This document shows, piece by piece, positions 1-7,950 of a DNA stretch of 21,707 bases (position 1 is the stretch's first letter; the number at the start of each line of letters is the position of its first letter). The stretch spans positions 1-21,707 of the forward strand of contig CALTTF010000027.1 in the NCBI GenBank assembly GCA_943908385.1, written 5' to 3'. A program made the translations under genes and the position numbers. The stretch is from an uncultured Corynebacterium sp. GTDB lineage: Bacteria > Actinomycetota > Actinomycetes > Mycobacteriales > Mycobacteriaceae. The notes under the pieces are model-generated. The model ran no database searches. It was not told where the DNA came from and saw only the letters and a program-made list of their open reading frames with translations.

Positions 1-13
1 ATTGAACGAGAAA

Positions 14-50
14 CGGGCCCGAATAAGGACTAAATCCTTATTCAAGCCCG
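14..50. terminator. Hairpin, possible terminator of a gene left of the window
   Basis: An inverted repeat pairs 14-18 with 46-50 and, after a 2-nt internal mismatch, 21-29 with 35-43, leaving a 5-nt loop. It is followed by a weak T-containing stretch. It could end transcription entering from the left edge, but no gene is visible there. Confidence 0.45.
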
Positions 51-59
51 ATTTGTATA

Positions 60-90
60 GTCTGATCTGCGGAAATCGCAAAAATCAGAC
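60..90. other. Nested hairpin
   Basis: A 7-bp outer stem (60-66 with 84-90) encloses a 4-bp inner stem (68-71 with 77-80). It is one of three consecutive stem-loops in 14-130. Function unknown. Confidence 0.4.
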
Positions 91-97
91 ACACATT

Positions 98-130
98 CTG
101 CTACTTAACCCGCGTTTGGGGTTATAGCAG
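98..130. other. Long imperfect hairpin
   Basis: The arms CTGCTA (98-103) and TAGCAG (125-130) pair, then TAACCC (106-111) pairs with GGGTTA (119-124), with a 2-nt bulge at 104-105 and a 7-nt loop. It lies just past the stop codon of the minus-strand remnant at 152-289, so it could be that vanished gene's terminator. There is no clear T-run on either side. Confidence 0.4.
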
Positions 131-151
131 AGCTAGCAGACTAGCTACAGG

Positions 152-289
152 CTACTTGTCCTCGTTGGTGGAAGATCCTGCCTCAGTGGAGGATCTTTCA
201 CCAGCAGTATCACCTGTGGACGAACCAGCGTCAACGCTAGAACCCTTGTCCTTAGGGTGCTGAAGTAAACTCGATCTTACAGGGTAAGG
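152..289 (-). pseudogene. Possible C-terminal remnant of a Ser/Gly/Thr-rich protein
   Basis: On the minus strand a 45-codon frame runs from just after a stop at 290-292 to a TAG at 152-154. It contains no ATG, GTG or TTG codon, so it cannot be translated on its own. Its composition is protein-like and low-complexity: the C-terminal two thirds are almost all S, T, G, A, D, E and K, like the hydrophilic tail of a secreted or surface protein. The simplest reading is the end of a gene whose front was replaced by the ABC transporter next to it. Chance is a real alternative because the frame is short. Confidence 0.25.
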
Positions 290-319
290 CTATCTTTCGA
301 CGGTGAGGTGATCCACCCC

Positions 320-2683
320 ATGTTTAGCCGAATGCTTCGCAACGATGTCCGTCGAAATACGGTGTTGACCTTTGCAGTTGCGGCCCTCATGGCGGTTTCG
401 GTCGCGCTGGCGACGGCAAGTGCTGGGCTCATCGCGCAATTGGGCGGGGCAGCCGATGCTTTGCTCGACCAAGCACGAGCGCCACACCTAGTACAGATGC
501 ATGCGGGGGACGTCGATAAGCACAGCATTGACAGGTTTGCCCACGACAACCCGAATGTCACCGACCACCAAGTCGTCGAACTGCTGACACTCAACAGCTC
601 CGACCTTGTCTTCGCTGGCGTGGACCAACGCGATAACGTCCAGCAGAACTCACTCGTTGTTCCACCGAAGAGTGGGGACCTCTTGCTTAATGAGGACAAC
701 CAGCCCATCGACGCGGTAGAGCCCGGTACCGTCATCATGCCCATCATGTATAAAATTGAGGGTTCTCTGCAGGTAGGGGATGTTGTGGAGATCGGCACTG
801 GGCCCGGCGCGCGAACAATGTCGGTCGTAGGTTTCACGAGGGATTCAATCATGAATCCACCGATTGCCGGTTCCAAGCGTATCGCGGTCAACGAAGCGGA
901 TTTTATGGATATCGCTCGCTACTACGGCACGCGAGAGTACCTCATCGAGTTGTGGGTACAGGACCCAGATACCCAGATCCCAACTGTGAGCACCGCATAC
1001 ATGGATGCTGGATTGCCGACTAATGGCCCTACGGTGGACCGTGCTACCTTCCGTATGTTCATTGCAGTGGGCGAGGGGTTTAGTGCCGGAGCGATTATCT
1101 TGGCGTCGTTGCTTCTTCTCATAGTGGGGCTGCTCGTTCTGCGCTTGTCGTTCCTGACAACGTTGCGCCACGATGCCAAGGAAATTGGCGTGCTCAGCGC
1201 TATTGGCGTACCCACGAGCAGGATCCGGCGGTTGTATTTGGTGAAATACGCTGCCTTAGCTGCTATCGCTGCTGTAGTGGGGTTGGCACTTGGCCTGGGG
1301 TTGCTACCCCTGATGACTCAGCGGCTATCTGCCTACCAAGGCGTACAACGTGGTGGGGCGGGCGTGGTCGGCGCGTTGTGTGGCGCGCTGCTGATGTTTG
1401 TTCTTACCGTTCTGTTTGTCCTCGTCATGTTGCGCAGGGTGGGGCGTACGAGCGCCGTAGAGGCGCTCCGAGCAGGAGGCACCCAGGAGGTTGGCAGGGG
1501 GCCGCGGCTCCGCCTCGCTACGGCGAAGCGGACACCGACAAATATTCGTCTGGGCTTTATAGCGCTGCTGCGTGGATTGAGCGCGCACGTCCTTCTCTTC
1601 TGCGTACTGGTAATTTCTACCTTCATCGTCATTGTGCCGACCGCAGCAGCCAACACAGTCAATGATCCGCGGTTTAGTACCTATATGGGGATTGCGCAGG
1701 CAGACGTTTACATGGGCTGGCGTGCGGAAACACCTGCGGATGCGGACATTGCTCACGACATTGATGCAGCCCTCCAACACTCGAACCCCGTGGCCCAACA
1801 CGTCCTCACCACCACGTCTCGTCACGATGTGCTTGCGGCTTCCGGAGAACGTATCAGCATGAATATTGTTAGTGGCGACCACGACACCATGCCCACCGCC
1901 TATGTAGAGGGCCATGCGCCCCGAACCCCTAACGATATTGCTTTGCCTTTGATGTCCTTGAGCGCAACCGGATATGAGGTGGGGGAGAAGATTCCCGTGG
2001 ATGTGCAGGGTGACCTCAAACCACTGACCATCGTCGGTTCTTACCAGGACATCACCAACGGCGGTAAGACTGCCAAGGCGCTGTTGGATCCCGAGCCCGA
2101 AGATGTTACGTGGTACACGGTGCTGGTTGATCTTCAACCTGGCGTTGAGCCTGATGACGTCTTGGAGGAGTGGTCTCACCGTTGGCCCAAGGCTAACCCC
2201 GTCGCTTTGGCGACCATGGCAGAGCAAACCTTTGGACCTGTAGCACGCTCCCTGCGTACGGTAGCTCTTATTATCCTGGTCACAGCGGCACTGCTTGCCG
2301 CTCTGATCACGCTGATGTTCGTGCGCATGCTTATTGCTACCGACTTCACGCCGATTGCCATTCAGCGCGCGTTGGGCAACACCGACGACGGCATCCGTAC
2401 TCAGTACCTCACTCGAACTCTTTCCGTGCTGGCGTGCGCGGTTCCGGTAGGAATGGCGTTGGCCCTCATTGCCGGGGAGGGTGTGTTCAACTTCGGTATG
2501 GAACTCATCTTCGGCGGGATGGAGGCGGCCGGCCAAGGTGGCAGCCAGATTCAGCTCATGGTTAATCCCTGGTTGGTTTATGGTCTTGTTCCGCTCGTTC
2601 TTTCTCTTTCGGTTGCCGCTGCCACCTGGCTGGGTAGCCGCTCCATCGGCCGTACCCATATCACGGAGGTGACTGCGCAATGA
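320..2683 (+). CDS. FtsX-family ABC transporter permease
   Basis: This 787-residue membrane protein has the architecture of MacB/FtsX-like permeases. A first membrane helix lies at about residues 14-37, followed by a long extracytoplasmic domain (about 40-250). The first FtsX core (about 255-385, three helices) follows, then another helix at about 422-442, a second extracytoplasmic domain, and a second FtsX core near 660-785. I place the start at ATG 320 rather than GTG 308, because GAGGTGA at 305-311 is a good ribosome-binding site 8 nt before ATG 320 and would overlap GTG 308. The stop overlaps the start of the ATPase gene (ATGA), so the two form one operon. Relatives export lipids or peptides, or sense and expel antimicrobial peptides. 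No sensor kinase or regulator lies beside it, so the substrate is unknown. Base composition is visibly less GC-rich than the genes right of the tRNA. Confidence 0.88.
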   Translation: MFSRMLRNDVRRNTVLTFAVAALMAVSVALATASAGLIAQLGGAADALLDQARAPHLVQMHAGDVDKHSIDRFAHDNPNVTDHQVVELLTLNSSDLVFAGVDQRDNVQQNSLVVPPKSGDLLLNEDNQPIDAVEPGTVIMPIMYKIEGSLQVGDVVEIGTGPGARTMSVVGFTRDSIMNPPIAGSKRIAVNEADFMDIARYYGTREYLIELWVQDPDTQIPTVSTAYMDAGLPTNGPTVDRATFRMFIAVGEGFSAGAIILASLLLLIVGLLVLRLSFLTTLRHDAKEIGVLSAIGVPTSRIRRLYLVKYAALAAIAAVVGLALGLGLLPLMTQRLSAYQGVQRGGAGVVGALCGALLMFVLTVLFVLVMLRRVGRTSAVEALRAGGTQEVGRGPRLRLATAKRTPTNIRLGFIALLRGLSAHVLLFCVLVISTFIVIVPTAAANTVNDPRFSTYMGIAQADVYMGWRAETPADADIAHDIDAALQHSNPVAQHVLTTTSRHDVLAASGERISMNIVSGDHDTMPTAYVEGHAPRTPNDIALPLMSLSATGYEVGEKIPVDVQGDLKPLTIVGSYQDITNGGKTAKALLDPEPEDVTWYTVLVDLQPGVEPDDVLEEWSHRWPKANPVALATMAEQTFGPVARSLRTVALIILVTAALLAALITLMFVRMLIATDFTPIAIQRALGNTDDGIRTQYLTRTLSVLACAVPVGMALALIAGEGVFNFGMELIFGGMEAAGQGGSQIQLMVNPWLVYGLVPLVLSLSVAAATWLGSRSIGRTHITEVTAQ

Positions 2684-3363
2684 CAACCATTCTGTCCGCC
2701 CGCAACGTAACCAAGGCTTTCGGCGATAACACCGTGCTTCACGGAATTAGCGTCGACATTGCTGCCGGGGACATGGTGGCCATTACTGGGCCTTCTGGGT
2801 CAGGCAAGTCCACGCTGCTTTATGCGCTCAGTGGAATGGATAGCGTTTCCTCGGGGACGGTGACACTTTGCGGCGAAGACCTCACCCAGCTCAGTCAGAA
2901 GGAATTGGCGCGACTGCGACTGACCCACATGGGCTTTGTCTTCCAACAGATCCACCTGCTTACTAACCTTAACGTGCTTGACAACATCATTTTCCCTGCC
3001 TTCCTTGCCGGCCTTGCGCCGCGGGATGAGCTCGTGGAACGCGCGCACGAACTCATGCAGAACTTGGGCGTAGAATCCCTAGCGCGCCGCGACATCACCG
3101 AAGCCTCGGGAGGCCAACTCCAACGAGTCGGCATCTGCCGCGCGTTGATCAATGAACCGCGCATCATCTTCGCTGATGAGCCCACGGGTGCTTTGGACAG
3201 TGAGAATAGCCGCCAAGTGATGGGCATCTTCCGTGAAATCAATGCTGCGGGCACGACGATTGTCATGGTTACTCACGATGAGGACATTGCATCCTCGAGT
3301 CCCCGCCGAGTTCACCTCGTCGACGGGCTCGTGGACTATGACACTCGCGCGGAAGAACAGTAA
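2680..3363 (+). CDS. ABC transporter ATP-binding protein (LolD/MacB type)
   Basis: A 227-residue ATPase, full length for this family. It has Walker A GPSGSGKST at residues 37-45, a Q-loop glutamine near 89-90, the ABC signature at 142-146 reading ASGGQ rather than the usual LSGGQ, Walker B with catalytic Glu near 167 (FADEP), and the switch His at 199. It pairs with the overlapping permease upstream: the start ATG 2680 sits in the permease stop (ATGA), and GGAGGTGA at 2665-2672 is a strong ribosome-binding site 7 nt before it. It would power the permease's conformational cycle at the cytoplasmic face of the membrane. A stem-loop follows 10 nt after the stop. Confidence 0.93.
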   Translation: MTTILSARNVTKAFGDNTVLHGISVDIAAGDMVAITGPSGSGKSTLLYALSGMDSVSSGTVTLCGEDLTQLSQKELARLRLTHMGFVFQQIHLLTNLNVLDNIIFPAFLAGLAPRDELVERAHELMQNLGVESLARRDITEASGGQLQRVGICRALINEPRIIFADEPTGALDSENSRQVMGIFREINAAGTTIVMVTHDEDIASSSPRRVHLVDGLVDYDTRAEEQ

Positions 3364-3373
3364 AACGAAGAAA

Positions 3374-3398
3374 GCTGGTCAGAACTTCTCTGACCAGC
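3374..3398 (+). terminator. Terminator hairpin after the ABC operon
   Basis: A perfect 10-bp inverted repeat (3374-3383 with 3389-3398) has a 5-nt loop and lies 10 nt past the ATPase stop. No T-run follows, so termination may be weak or assisted. Confidence 0.6.
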
Positions 3399-3542
3399 CA
3401 GAGAGTCTGTCGCGAAACCACCCGATCACCTGCACAAACAAACCCAACAGCGGTGGTTTCCGCCGGTTTCCGTTAGCAGGTAGTGGCAGGATGTAGGCCG
3501 TGGCACGGCGTGGTACCTAGCCCGCGATATGAACCGGGGGCC
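3399..3542. other. Intergenic stretch without recognised features
   Basis: I see no convincing open frame, RNA or strong hairpin between the ABC operon terminator and the insertion-sequence end at 3543. Confidence 0.4.
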
Positions 3543-3699
3543 TGACCCCGGAAAGTAGACACGTCGGGGGTAGCTATGCTGCTTAGGTCAATGTAGCTGA
3601 TGTGAGTGCTTCGAAGGTATCGGGGGCTAGAAGGTTGCACCAGGAGTGCCGTCTGCGCGTGTTGTAGCGCTCATCATCGAAGATGGTCCTGATTATTGG
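3543..3699 (-). mobile_element. Relic of an IS3-type insertion sequence, 3' end
   Basis: On the minus strand, 3583-3699 encodes the last 38 residues of an OrfB/rve transposase, including YNTRRRHSW and a following LLAPDTFEAL-like stretch, with a TAA stop at 3583-3585. This is the conserved C-terminus of IS3-family transposases. An in-frame stop at 3700-3702 cuts it off, and residues usually present between IFD and the YN motif are missing, so it is dead. Past the stop, 3543-3570 reads on the plus strand as TGACCCCGGAAAGTAGACAC followed by GTCGGGGG, which looks like an IS3-type terminal repeat. The other end of the element is not found. Confidence 0.7.
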
Positions 3700-3726
3700 T
3701 TACCGCCTGGAGCACGGCGAAAACGA

Positions 3727-3758
3727 CTAAACCCACCGCGATCAAGCGGCGGGTTTAG
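3727..3758 (-). terminator. Rho-independent terminator of tRNA-Pro
   Basis: A 13-bp stem (3727-3739 with 3746-3758, one mismatch) has a 6-nt loop. Read on the minus strand it is followed by TCGTTTTCG, a T-rich tail. It lies 58 nt downstream of the tRNA 3' end, in the right direction to end that transcript. Confidence 0.75.
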
Positions 3759-3816
3759 CTATGCGGAGCAGTTTCGCAAATGGTTTAAGTTAGATTCGCA
3801 AAACCGTCATTTCTTT

Positions 3817-3893
<77 letters not shown>

Positions 3894-3917
3894 GTGCACT
3901 TATTGAGTACCCGGGCT

Positions 3918-3946
3918 ACTTTAGTCCACACCCCCGCAAGCTCCAA
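3918..3946 (-). promoter_or_regulatory. Promoter of tRNA-Pro
   Basis: On the minus strand a -35 box TTGGAG (3946-3941) is 17 nt from a -10 box TAAAGT (3923-3918). The predicted start is about 18 nt before the mature tRNA. Confidence 0.65.
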
Positions 3947-3987
3947 AACGCCTGTTGGGCAGGGCTATGGCGCACTTAACCGGCGGG

Positions 3988-4902
3988 CTAGTCCTCGCGC
4001 GGAGTTAGCGTCAGCAGCGCGGCGGACGGCCGGCAGAAAATACGCACGGGCGCGAATTTAGAGGTGCCGAGACCGTTGGAAACCTCGAGCCACATGTCGC
4101 CGTAGCGGTGGAGGCCGGAGGCGCGTTCGCGGTCGATGTCGGCGTTGGTCACGAGGGCTCGTTCGCCGGGCAGGCAGATCTGCCCGCCGTGGGTGTGGCC
4201 GGCCAGGACCAGGCTGTAGCCGTCGGCGGCGAAGCGGTCGAGGACGCGGCGGTAGGGAGCGTGGGTGACGCCCAAAGCGAGGTCGGCATCCGGGTTGGGG
4301 GCACCGGCGACGGAGTCGTAGTCGTCGAGGTCGTGGTGGGCGTCGTCGGTGCCTGTGACAGCGAGGCGCAGCCCGCCGGCTTTGAATTCGAGGCGCTGGT
4401 GGGTGGCGTCACGCCAGCCGTGCTCGATGAAGGCGGCGCGCATGCCTTTCCACGGCAGGTCGACGTAGCTGGGTTCGCGTTTCTGGTCGAGCAGGTATTT
4501 CAGCGGGTTGACCAGGCGCGGTGCCCAGTAGTCGTTGGTGCCGAATACGAAGACACCGGGGCGCGAAAGCAGCGGGCCCAATGCGGCAAGCACGTCGGGG
4601 ACGGCGCGGGCATCGGACAGGTTGTCGCCGGTGTTGACCACGAGGTCGGGGTTGAGCGCGTCGAGGGCGGACACCCACGCGATCTTGGTCTTTTGGCCGG
4701 GGATCATGTGCAGGTCGGCGACGTGGAGGATGGTGAAAGGGTCGGCGCCTGCGGGGAGGATCGGCAGTTCGTACTGCTTGAGCCGGAATTTGGTGAGCTC
4801 GCTGACGCCGTACGCGAAGGTCGCGGCGCCGAGGGCGAGGCCAGTTGCGGCGGCGAGTCCGACGCGCCGCAGCACGGTGCGGGTTGAGTGCTTTGTGGTC
4901 AT
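3988..4902 (-). CDS. Membrane-anchored metallophosphoesterase (calcineurin-like)
   Basis: This 304-residue protein has an N-terminal membrane anchor (about residues 13-33) and then a calcineurin-like phosphoesterase domain. Metal-ligand motifs appear in order: DLH at 63-65, GDN at 92-94, GTND at 121-124 in place of the usual GNHD, a lone His near 214, and GHTHGGQ at 235-241. It belongs to the YkuE-type group and, by neighbourhood, corresponds to the gene beside ponA2 in mycobacteria. It would hydrolyse phosphoester bonds in a cell-surface or lipid substrate that I cannot name. The start ATG 4902 lies 7 nt after a TACCCT -10 box, suggesting a leaderless mRNA. It is divergent from the YqeY gene with only 41 nt between them. 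Confidence 0.88.
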   Translation of the reverse strand: MTTKHSTRTVLRRVGLAAATGLALGAATFAYGVSELTKFRLKQYELPILPAGADPFTILHVADLHMIPGQKTKIAWVSALDALNPDLVVNTGDNLSDARAVPDVLAALGPLLSRPGVFVFGTNDYWAPRLVNPLKYLLDQKREPSYVDLPWKGMRAAFIEHGWRDATHQRLEFKAGGLRLAVTGTDDAHHDLDDYDSVAGAPNPDADLALGVTHAPYRRVLDRFAADGYSLVLAGHTHGGQICLPGERALVTNADIDRERASGLHRYGDMWLEVSNGLGTSKFAPVRIFCRPSAALLTLTPRED

Positions 4903-4909
4903 TGCTCCG

Positions 4910-4915
4910 AGGGTA
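4910..4915 (-). promoter_or_regulatory. -10 box of the metallophosphoesterase gene (leaderless)
   Basis: TACCCT on the minus strand is 7 nt before ATG 4902. A CGGAG motif also lies between them, but it is too close to the ATG to be a good ribosome-binding site. Confidence 0.5.
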
Positions 4916-4930
4916 CCGCCCCTGCCGCGC

Positions 4931-4936
4931 TACGCT
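4931..4936 (+). promoter_or_regulatory. -10 box of the YqeY gene (leaderless)
   Basis: TACGCT is 7 nt before ATG 4944, with no ribosome-binding site. The two divergent -10 boxes are 15 bp apart, so each promoter's -35 region falls on or near the other's -10. Confidence 0.5.
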
Positions 4937-4943
4937 CGTGGAC

Positions 4944-5393
4944 ATGAGTGATTTGAAGAATCAGATTCGCGCTGACTTGAAAGAAGCAATGAAGTCGAAG
5001 GAGAAGGAGCGTACGGGCACGATCCGTATGCTGCTCGCTGCGATCCAGACGGAGGAGACGGAGGGCACGAAGCATGAGCTGACGGATGAGGAGGTGCTGA
5101 AGGTCGTGGCGCGCGAGATCAAGAAGCGTCGCGAGTCCGCTGAGGTGTACGCGGAAAACGGTCGCCAGGAGCTCGCGGACGCGGAGCTTGCAGAAGTTGC
5201 GGTCCTCGAGGGGTACCAGCCAAAGCAGCTTGACGACGCTGAGCTTGCCGAGCTTATCGACGACGCCATTTCCCAGACCGGCGCCACCTCCATGAAGGAA
5301 ATGGGTCAGGTCATGAAGCTCGCCACGGAGAAGGCCGCCGGCCGCGCCGACGGCAAGCGTCTTTCGGCCGCGGTGAAAGAGCGCCTCTCCTAG
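4944..5393 (+). CDS. GatB/YqeY domain protein
   Basis: A 149-residue, highly charged helical protein covering the whole YqeY family. An N-terminal helical part (about 1-90) is rich in K/E, with the family stretch EIKKRRESAEVY near 56-67. A smaller C-terminal domain (about 95-149) contains GATSMKEMGQVM. The C-terminal fold resembles the tRNA-binding tail of GatB, and family members are thought to touch tRNA or amidotransferase biology, but the exact role is unknown. ATG 4944 is chosen over an upstream in-frame start at 4845, because the latter would extend through the promoter region into the divergent gene. Its TAG stop overlaps the PBP stop on the other strand. Confidence 0.9.
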   Translation: MSDLKNQIRADLKEAMKSKEKERTGTIRMLLAAIQTEETEGTKHELTDEEVLKVVAREIKKRRESAEVYAENGRQELADAELAEVAVLEGYQPKQLDDAELAELIDDAISQTGATSMKEMGQVMKLATEKAAGRADGKRLSAAVKERLS

Positions 5394-7783
5394 CGGAAGA
5401 GGTTCGCCAACTCGTCGGCGAGCTGTCCCAGGTCGACTTCTTCGGGGGCGGGCTCTTCTTCCGCCTCGGCTGCTGGGGACGTGGGGGAGGCAGAAGGGGT
5501 GCTGGGGGTCGTCGATACGCGTTTTTTGGAACCGTCGGAAACGACGAGCGTGATGGTCGAACCTGGCCCTGCGTCCTCGGCCGAGCGGGTGTCCACGACT
5601 TGGTCGCGAGGCGCATCCGTGTCCGACTTCGTCGTCTCGCGGACGCGGAATCCGGCGTTCTCGAGCATCTCGCGCGCCTCGTCCTTATTCATCCCCACTG
5701 CGCGCTTGAGCAGCTCGTCGCGCGCCTTCGGGTCGAACAGCGGGCTCGGATCCGGAAGCCCCGCATCCTGCGCACCCGGAATCTGGTTCGCCATCCGGAA
5801 CCACGAATGCGCCGCCTCCTGGCCACCGAACAGCGACCCGTTCGAGCATTGGCGCACAGGGCCCGTGCACAGCGGGGTGGTCTGCGTGCCGTCGTTATAG
5901 ATATACGTCGCGGCCGCGACCTTCTTGTTGAACCCGAGGAACGCCGACGACTGGTGCGACTCCGTCGTGCCCGTCTTCGCCGCGACCGCGCCGCGCCAGC
6001 CCGTCGCTTCCGCAGCCTTCTTCGCGGTGCCCGACACAGCGTCTTCTGCCATGCCTCCCGCGAGCCCGGCGGCGAGCTCCGGCTCCACCGCCTGCTCGCA
6101 ATCCGGGCGGTCGATGGCGACCTCGTCGCCGTAACGGTCCACGACGCTCTTGATCGGATTCGGCTCGCACCACATGCCTTCGGAGGCGAGTGTGGCTGCC
6201 ACGTTGGAGAGCTCCAGCGGATTCACCGCCGTCGGGCCCAGCGTGAACGAACCGAGGTTGTTCTGGCGGAAATAGTCCGCGATCGAATTCTCTCCGTCGA
6301 ATGTGCCCTGGTCCTCGTACGAACGCAGGCCGAGACGCACAGCCATATCGACGGTCGGCTCCACACCCACGCTTTCGATCAGCTTCACGAACGGGGTGTT
6401 CGGCGACTTCGCCAACGCGTCCCGCAGTGTCATCTCGCCCGGGTACTTGCCGGCGTTTTCCACGCAGTATGCCCCCGCCGGGCAATTGCGCGCGCCGCCT
6501 TCGCCCATGCCGTAGACCACCGCGCGGTCCGGCACCTCGAGCTTGGACTCCAAGTTATAGCCGTTCTCCAGTGCTGCCGCGGCCGCGAAAATCTTGAACA
6601 CCGAGCCGGCACCGTTGCCCACCAACGTCGACGTCTGAGGCAGGACCGTCTGGCTTTCGTCCTGGTCGAGGCCGTAATCGCGTGACGAAGTCATCGCCAA
6701 GATATCGTGGCTTTCCTTGCCCGGCTGGACCACATTGATGACCTCCGCCACGCCCGGCTGCCCCTTGTTCACGGCGCTCGTCGCGGCGTTGTGGGCGATC
6801 TCCTGTACCTCGGGGTCGAGCGTCGTCGTGATGGTGTAGCCGCCGCGCTCGATTTCCTCCATGCTCAGACCTTTGTCCGTGAGGTAGCGCAGCGCGTAGT
6901 CGCAGAGGAAGCCCGCGCCACCAGCAGCGATGCACCCGTGGGGCAGGAGCGCCGGCTCATCGAGCACGCCGAGTGGCTCGCTCGCGTACTTATCCGCGTC
7001 AGCCTGGCTGAGGTAGCCCGACCCCACCATCGCCTGGAGCACTGTGTTGCGGCGTTCCTTCGCGCCGTCCGGATTCGTGTACGGATTCAGCATTTCCGAC
7101 GACTGCAGCATGCCGACCAGCAGCGCCGACTGCGGCACCGTTAGCTTTGCGGCCGACGTGTCGAAGTACGTGCGCGCCGCCGCTTCAATGCCGTACGAGT
7201 GGTTGCCGAAAGGCACCAGATTCAAATACCGCGCCAGAATCTCTTCTTTGGACAGCTGCTTGTCCAGGTCCGAAGCCATGCGCATTTCGCGCAGCTTGCG
7301 TGGAATTGACTGCTCCACGGCCGCCGACTGTTCTTCCGTCGTGTCAGCGTTGACGAGCAGCAGGTAGTTCTTCACGTACTGCTGGTCGATCGTGGACGCG
7401 CCTTCTTCCACGCCGCCAGCGAGAATATTTGTCACCATCGCTCGGGCGAAGCCTTGCATATCGACGCCGTCATGCTCGTAGAACCGACGGTCCTCAATAG
7501 CGACCAAGGCATCCTTTGCGGACTGGGAGATCTCGTCGGGCTCTACCTCGTATCGCCGTTGCGCGTACATCCACGCTATCGGGTCGCCGTTGGTGTCGGT
7601 GATCGTCGTGACACCGGGTGCAGTGCCGTCGGTGAGGTCGGCGAGATTGGACTGCATCGTGTCGTCGACACGCGTTACTGCAGCCCCGCCGATTCCCGCC
7701 GCGGGGGCAAGGCACAGCGCGATGCCGAGGCCCGCCGCCAACAGGCCGACGAGCAGTTTTCCCAGGGAACTTAGCGCAGACAC
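5390..7783 (-). CDS. ponA: Class A penicillin-binding protein with PASTA domain
   Basis: A 797-residue bifunctional peptidoglycan synthase. The N-terminal membrane anchor spans about residues 8-34. The glycosyltransferase (GT51) domain covers about 60-255, with catalytic-region EDRRFYEHDG at 97-106 and EGASTIDQQ at 127-135. The transpeptidase domain covers about 315-665 and has all three motifs: SVFK at 394-397, SPN at 460-462 and KTG at 603-605. A single PASTA domain (about 690-750) is followed by a Pro/Ser/Thr/Glu-rich tail. It polymerises and cross-links glycan strands outside the membrane. Family, PASTA domain and the whcA neighbour match mycobacterial PonA2 and corynebacterial Pbp1a. The GTG start at 7783 lies 7 nt after TAGTGT, so the mRNA is probably leaderless. 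The 3' end overlaps the stop of the convergent YqeY gene by 3 nt. Confidence 0.96.
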   Translation of the reverse strand: MSALSSLGKLLVGLLAAGLGIALCLAPAAGIGGAAVTRVDDTMQSNLADLTDGTAPGVTTITDTNGDPIAWMYAQRRYEVEPDEISQSAKDALVAIEDRRFYEHDGVDMQGFARAMVTNILAGGVEEGASTIDQQYVKNYLLLVNADTTEEQSAAVEQSIPRKLREMRMASDLDKQLSKEEILARYLNLVPFGNHSYGIEAAARTYFDTSAAKLTVPQSALLVGMLQSSEMLNPYTNPDGAKERRNTVLQAMVGSGYLSQADADKYASEPLGVLDEPALLPHGCIAAGGAGFLCDYALRYLTDKGLSMEEIERGGYTITTTLDPEVQEIAHNAATSAVNKGQPGVAEVINVVQPGKESHDILAMTSSRDYGLDQDESQTVLPQTSTLVGNGAGSVFKIFAAAAALENGYNLESKLEVPDRAVVYGMGEGGARNCPAGAYCVENAGKYPGEMTLRDALAKSPNTPFVKLIESVGVEPTVDMAVRLGLRSYEDQGTFDGENSIADYFRQNNLGSFTLGPTAVNPLELSNVAATLASEGMWCEPNPIKSVVDRYGDEVAIDRPDCEQAVEPELAAGLAGGMAEDAVSGTAKKAAEATGWRGAVAAKTGTTESHQSSAFLGFNKKVAAATYIYNDGTQTTPLCTGPVRQCSNGSLFGGQEAAHSWFRMANQIPGAQDAGLPDPSPLFDPKARDELLKRAVGMNKDEAREMLENAGFRVRETTKSDTDAPRDQVVDTRSAEDAGPGSTITLVVSDGSKKRVSTTPSTPSASPTSPAAEAEEEPAPEEVDLGQLADELANLFR

Positions 7784-7790
7784 CTCACTT

Positions 7791-7796
7791 ACACTA
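7791..7796 (-). promoter_or_regulatory. -10 box of ponA (leaderless)
   Basis: TAGTGT on the minus strand is 7 nt before the GTG start at 7783, the same spacing as at other leaderless starts in this window. Confidence 0.45.
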
Positions 7797-7833
7797 CGGC
7801 CTTTAGTCCGTCAGCGGAATCACCACCTACCCC

Positions 7834-7871
7834 CACGTGTGTGATCTATTCGACAAAAATCTGTACACGTG
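7834..7871. promoter_or_regulatory. Candidate control region between ponA and whcA: CACGTG pair and GlxR-like site
   Basis: Two CACGTG palindromes (7834-7839 and 7866-7871) are 32 bp apart, about three helical turns. Between them, TGTGATCTATTCGACA at 7840-7855 resembles the GlxR/Crp consensus TGTGA-N6-TCACA, with a perfect left half and a degenerate right half. GlxR itself is encoded in this window. This is a pattern match only. Confidence 0.35.
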
Positions 7872-7950
7872 AATACACTTACATAGGGACGGCATGGTGA
7901 TAGGAGCCCTGCTGATAACGCATAGGTATAACGGCCGGAAGGAGACTGTG

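Noticed and set aside
308..319. GTG 308 as permease start
   Set aside because: It overlaps the GAGGTGA ribosome-binding site that is ideally spaced for ATG 320.
1325..2686. 453-codon open frame on the minus strand
   Set aside because: Antisense to the ABC permease, no recognisable domain, composition typical of a shadow frame.
4108..4887. 259-codon plus-strand frame
   Set aside because: Antisense to the metallophosphoesterase, Gly/Val/Glu-rich without domain features.
5600..6685. 361-codon plus-strand frame
   Set aside because: Antisense to the class A PBP, Arg-rich with no motif.
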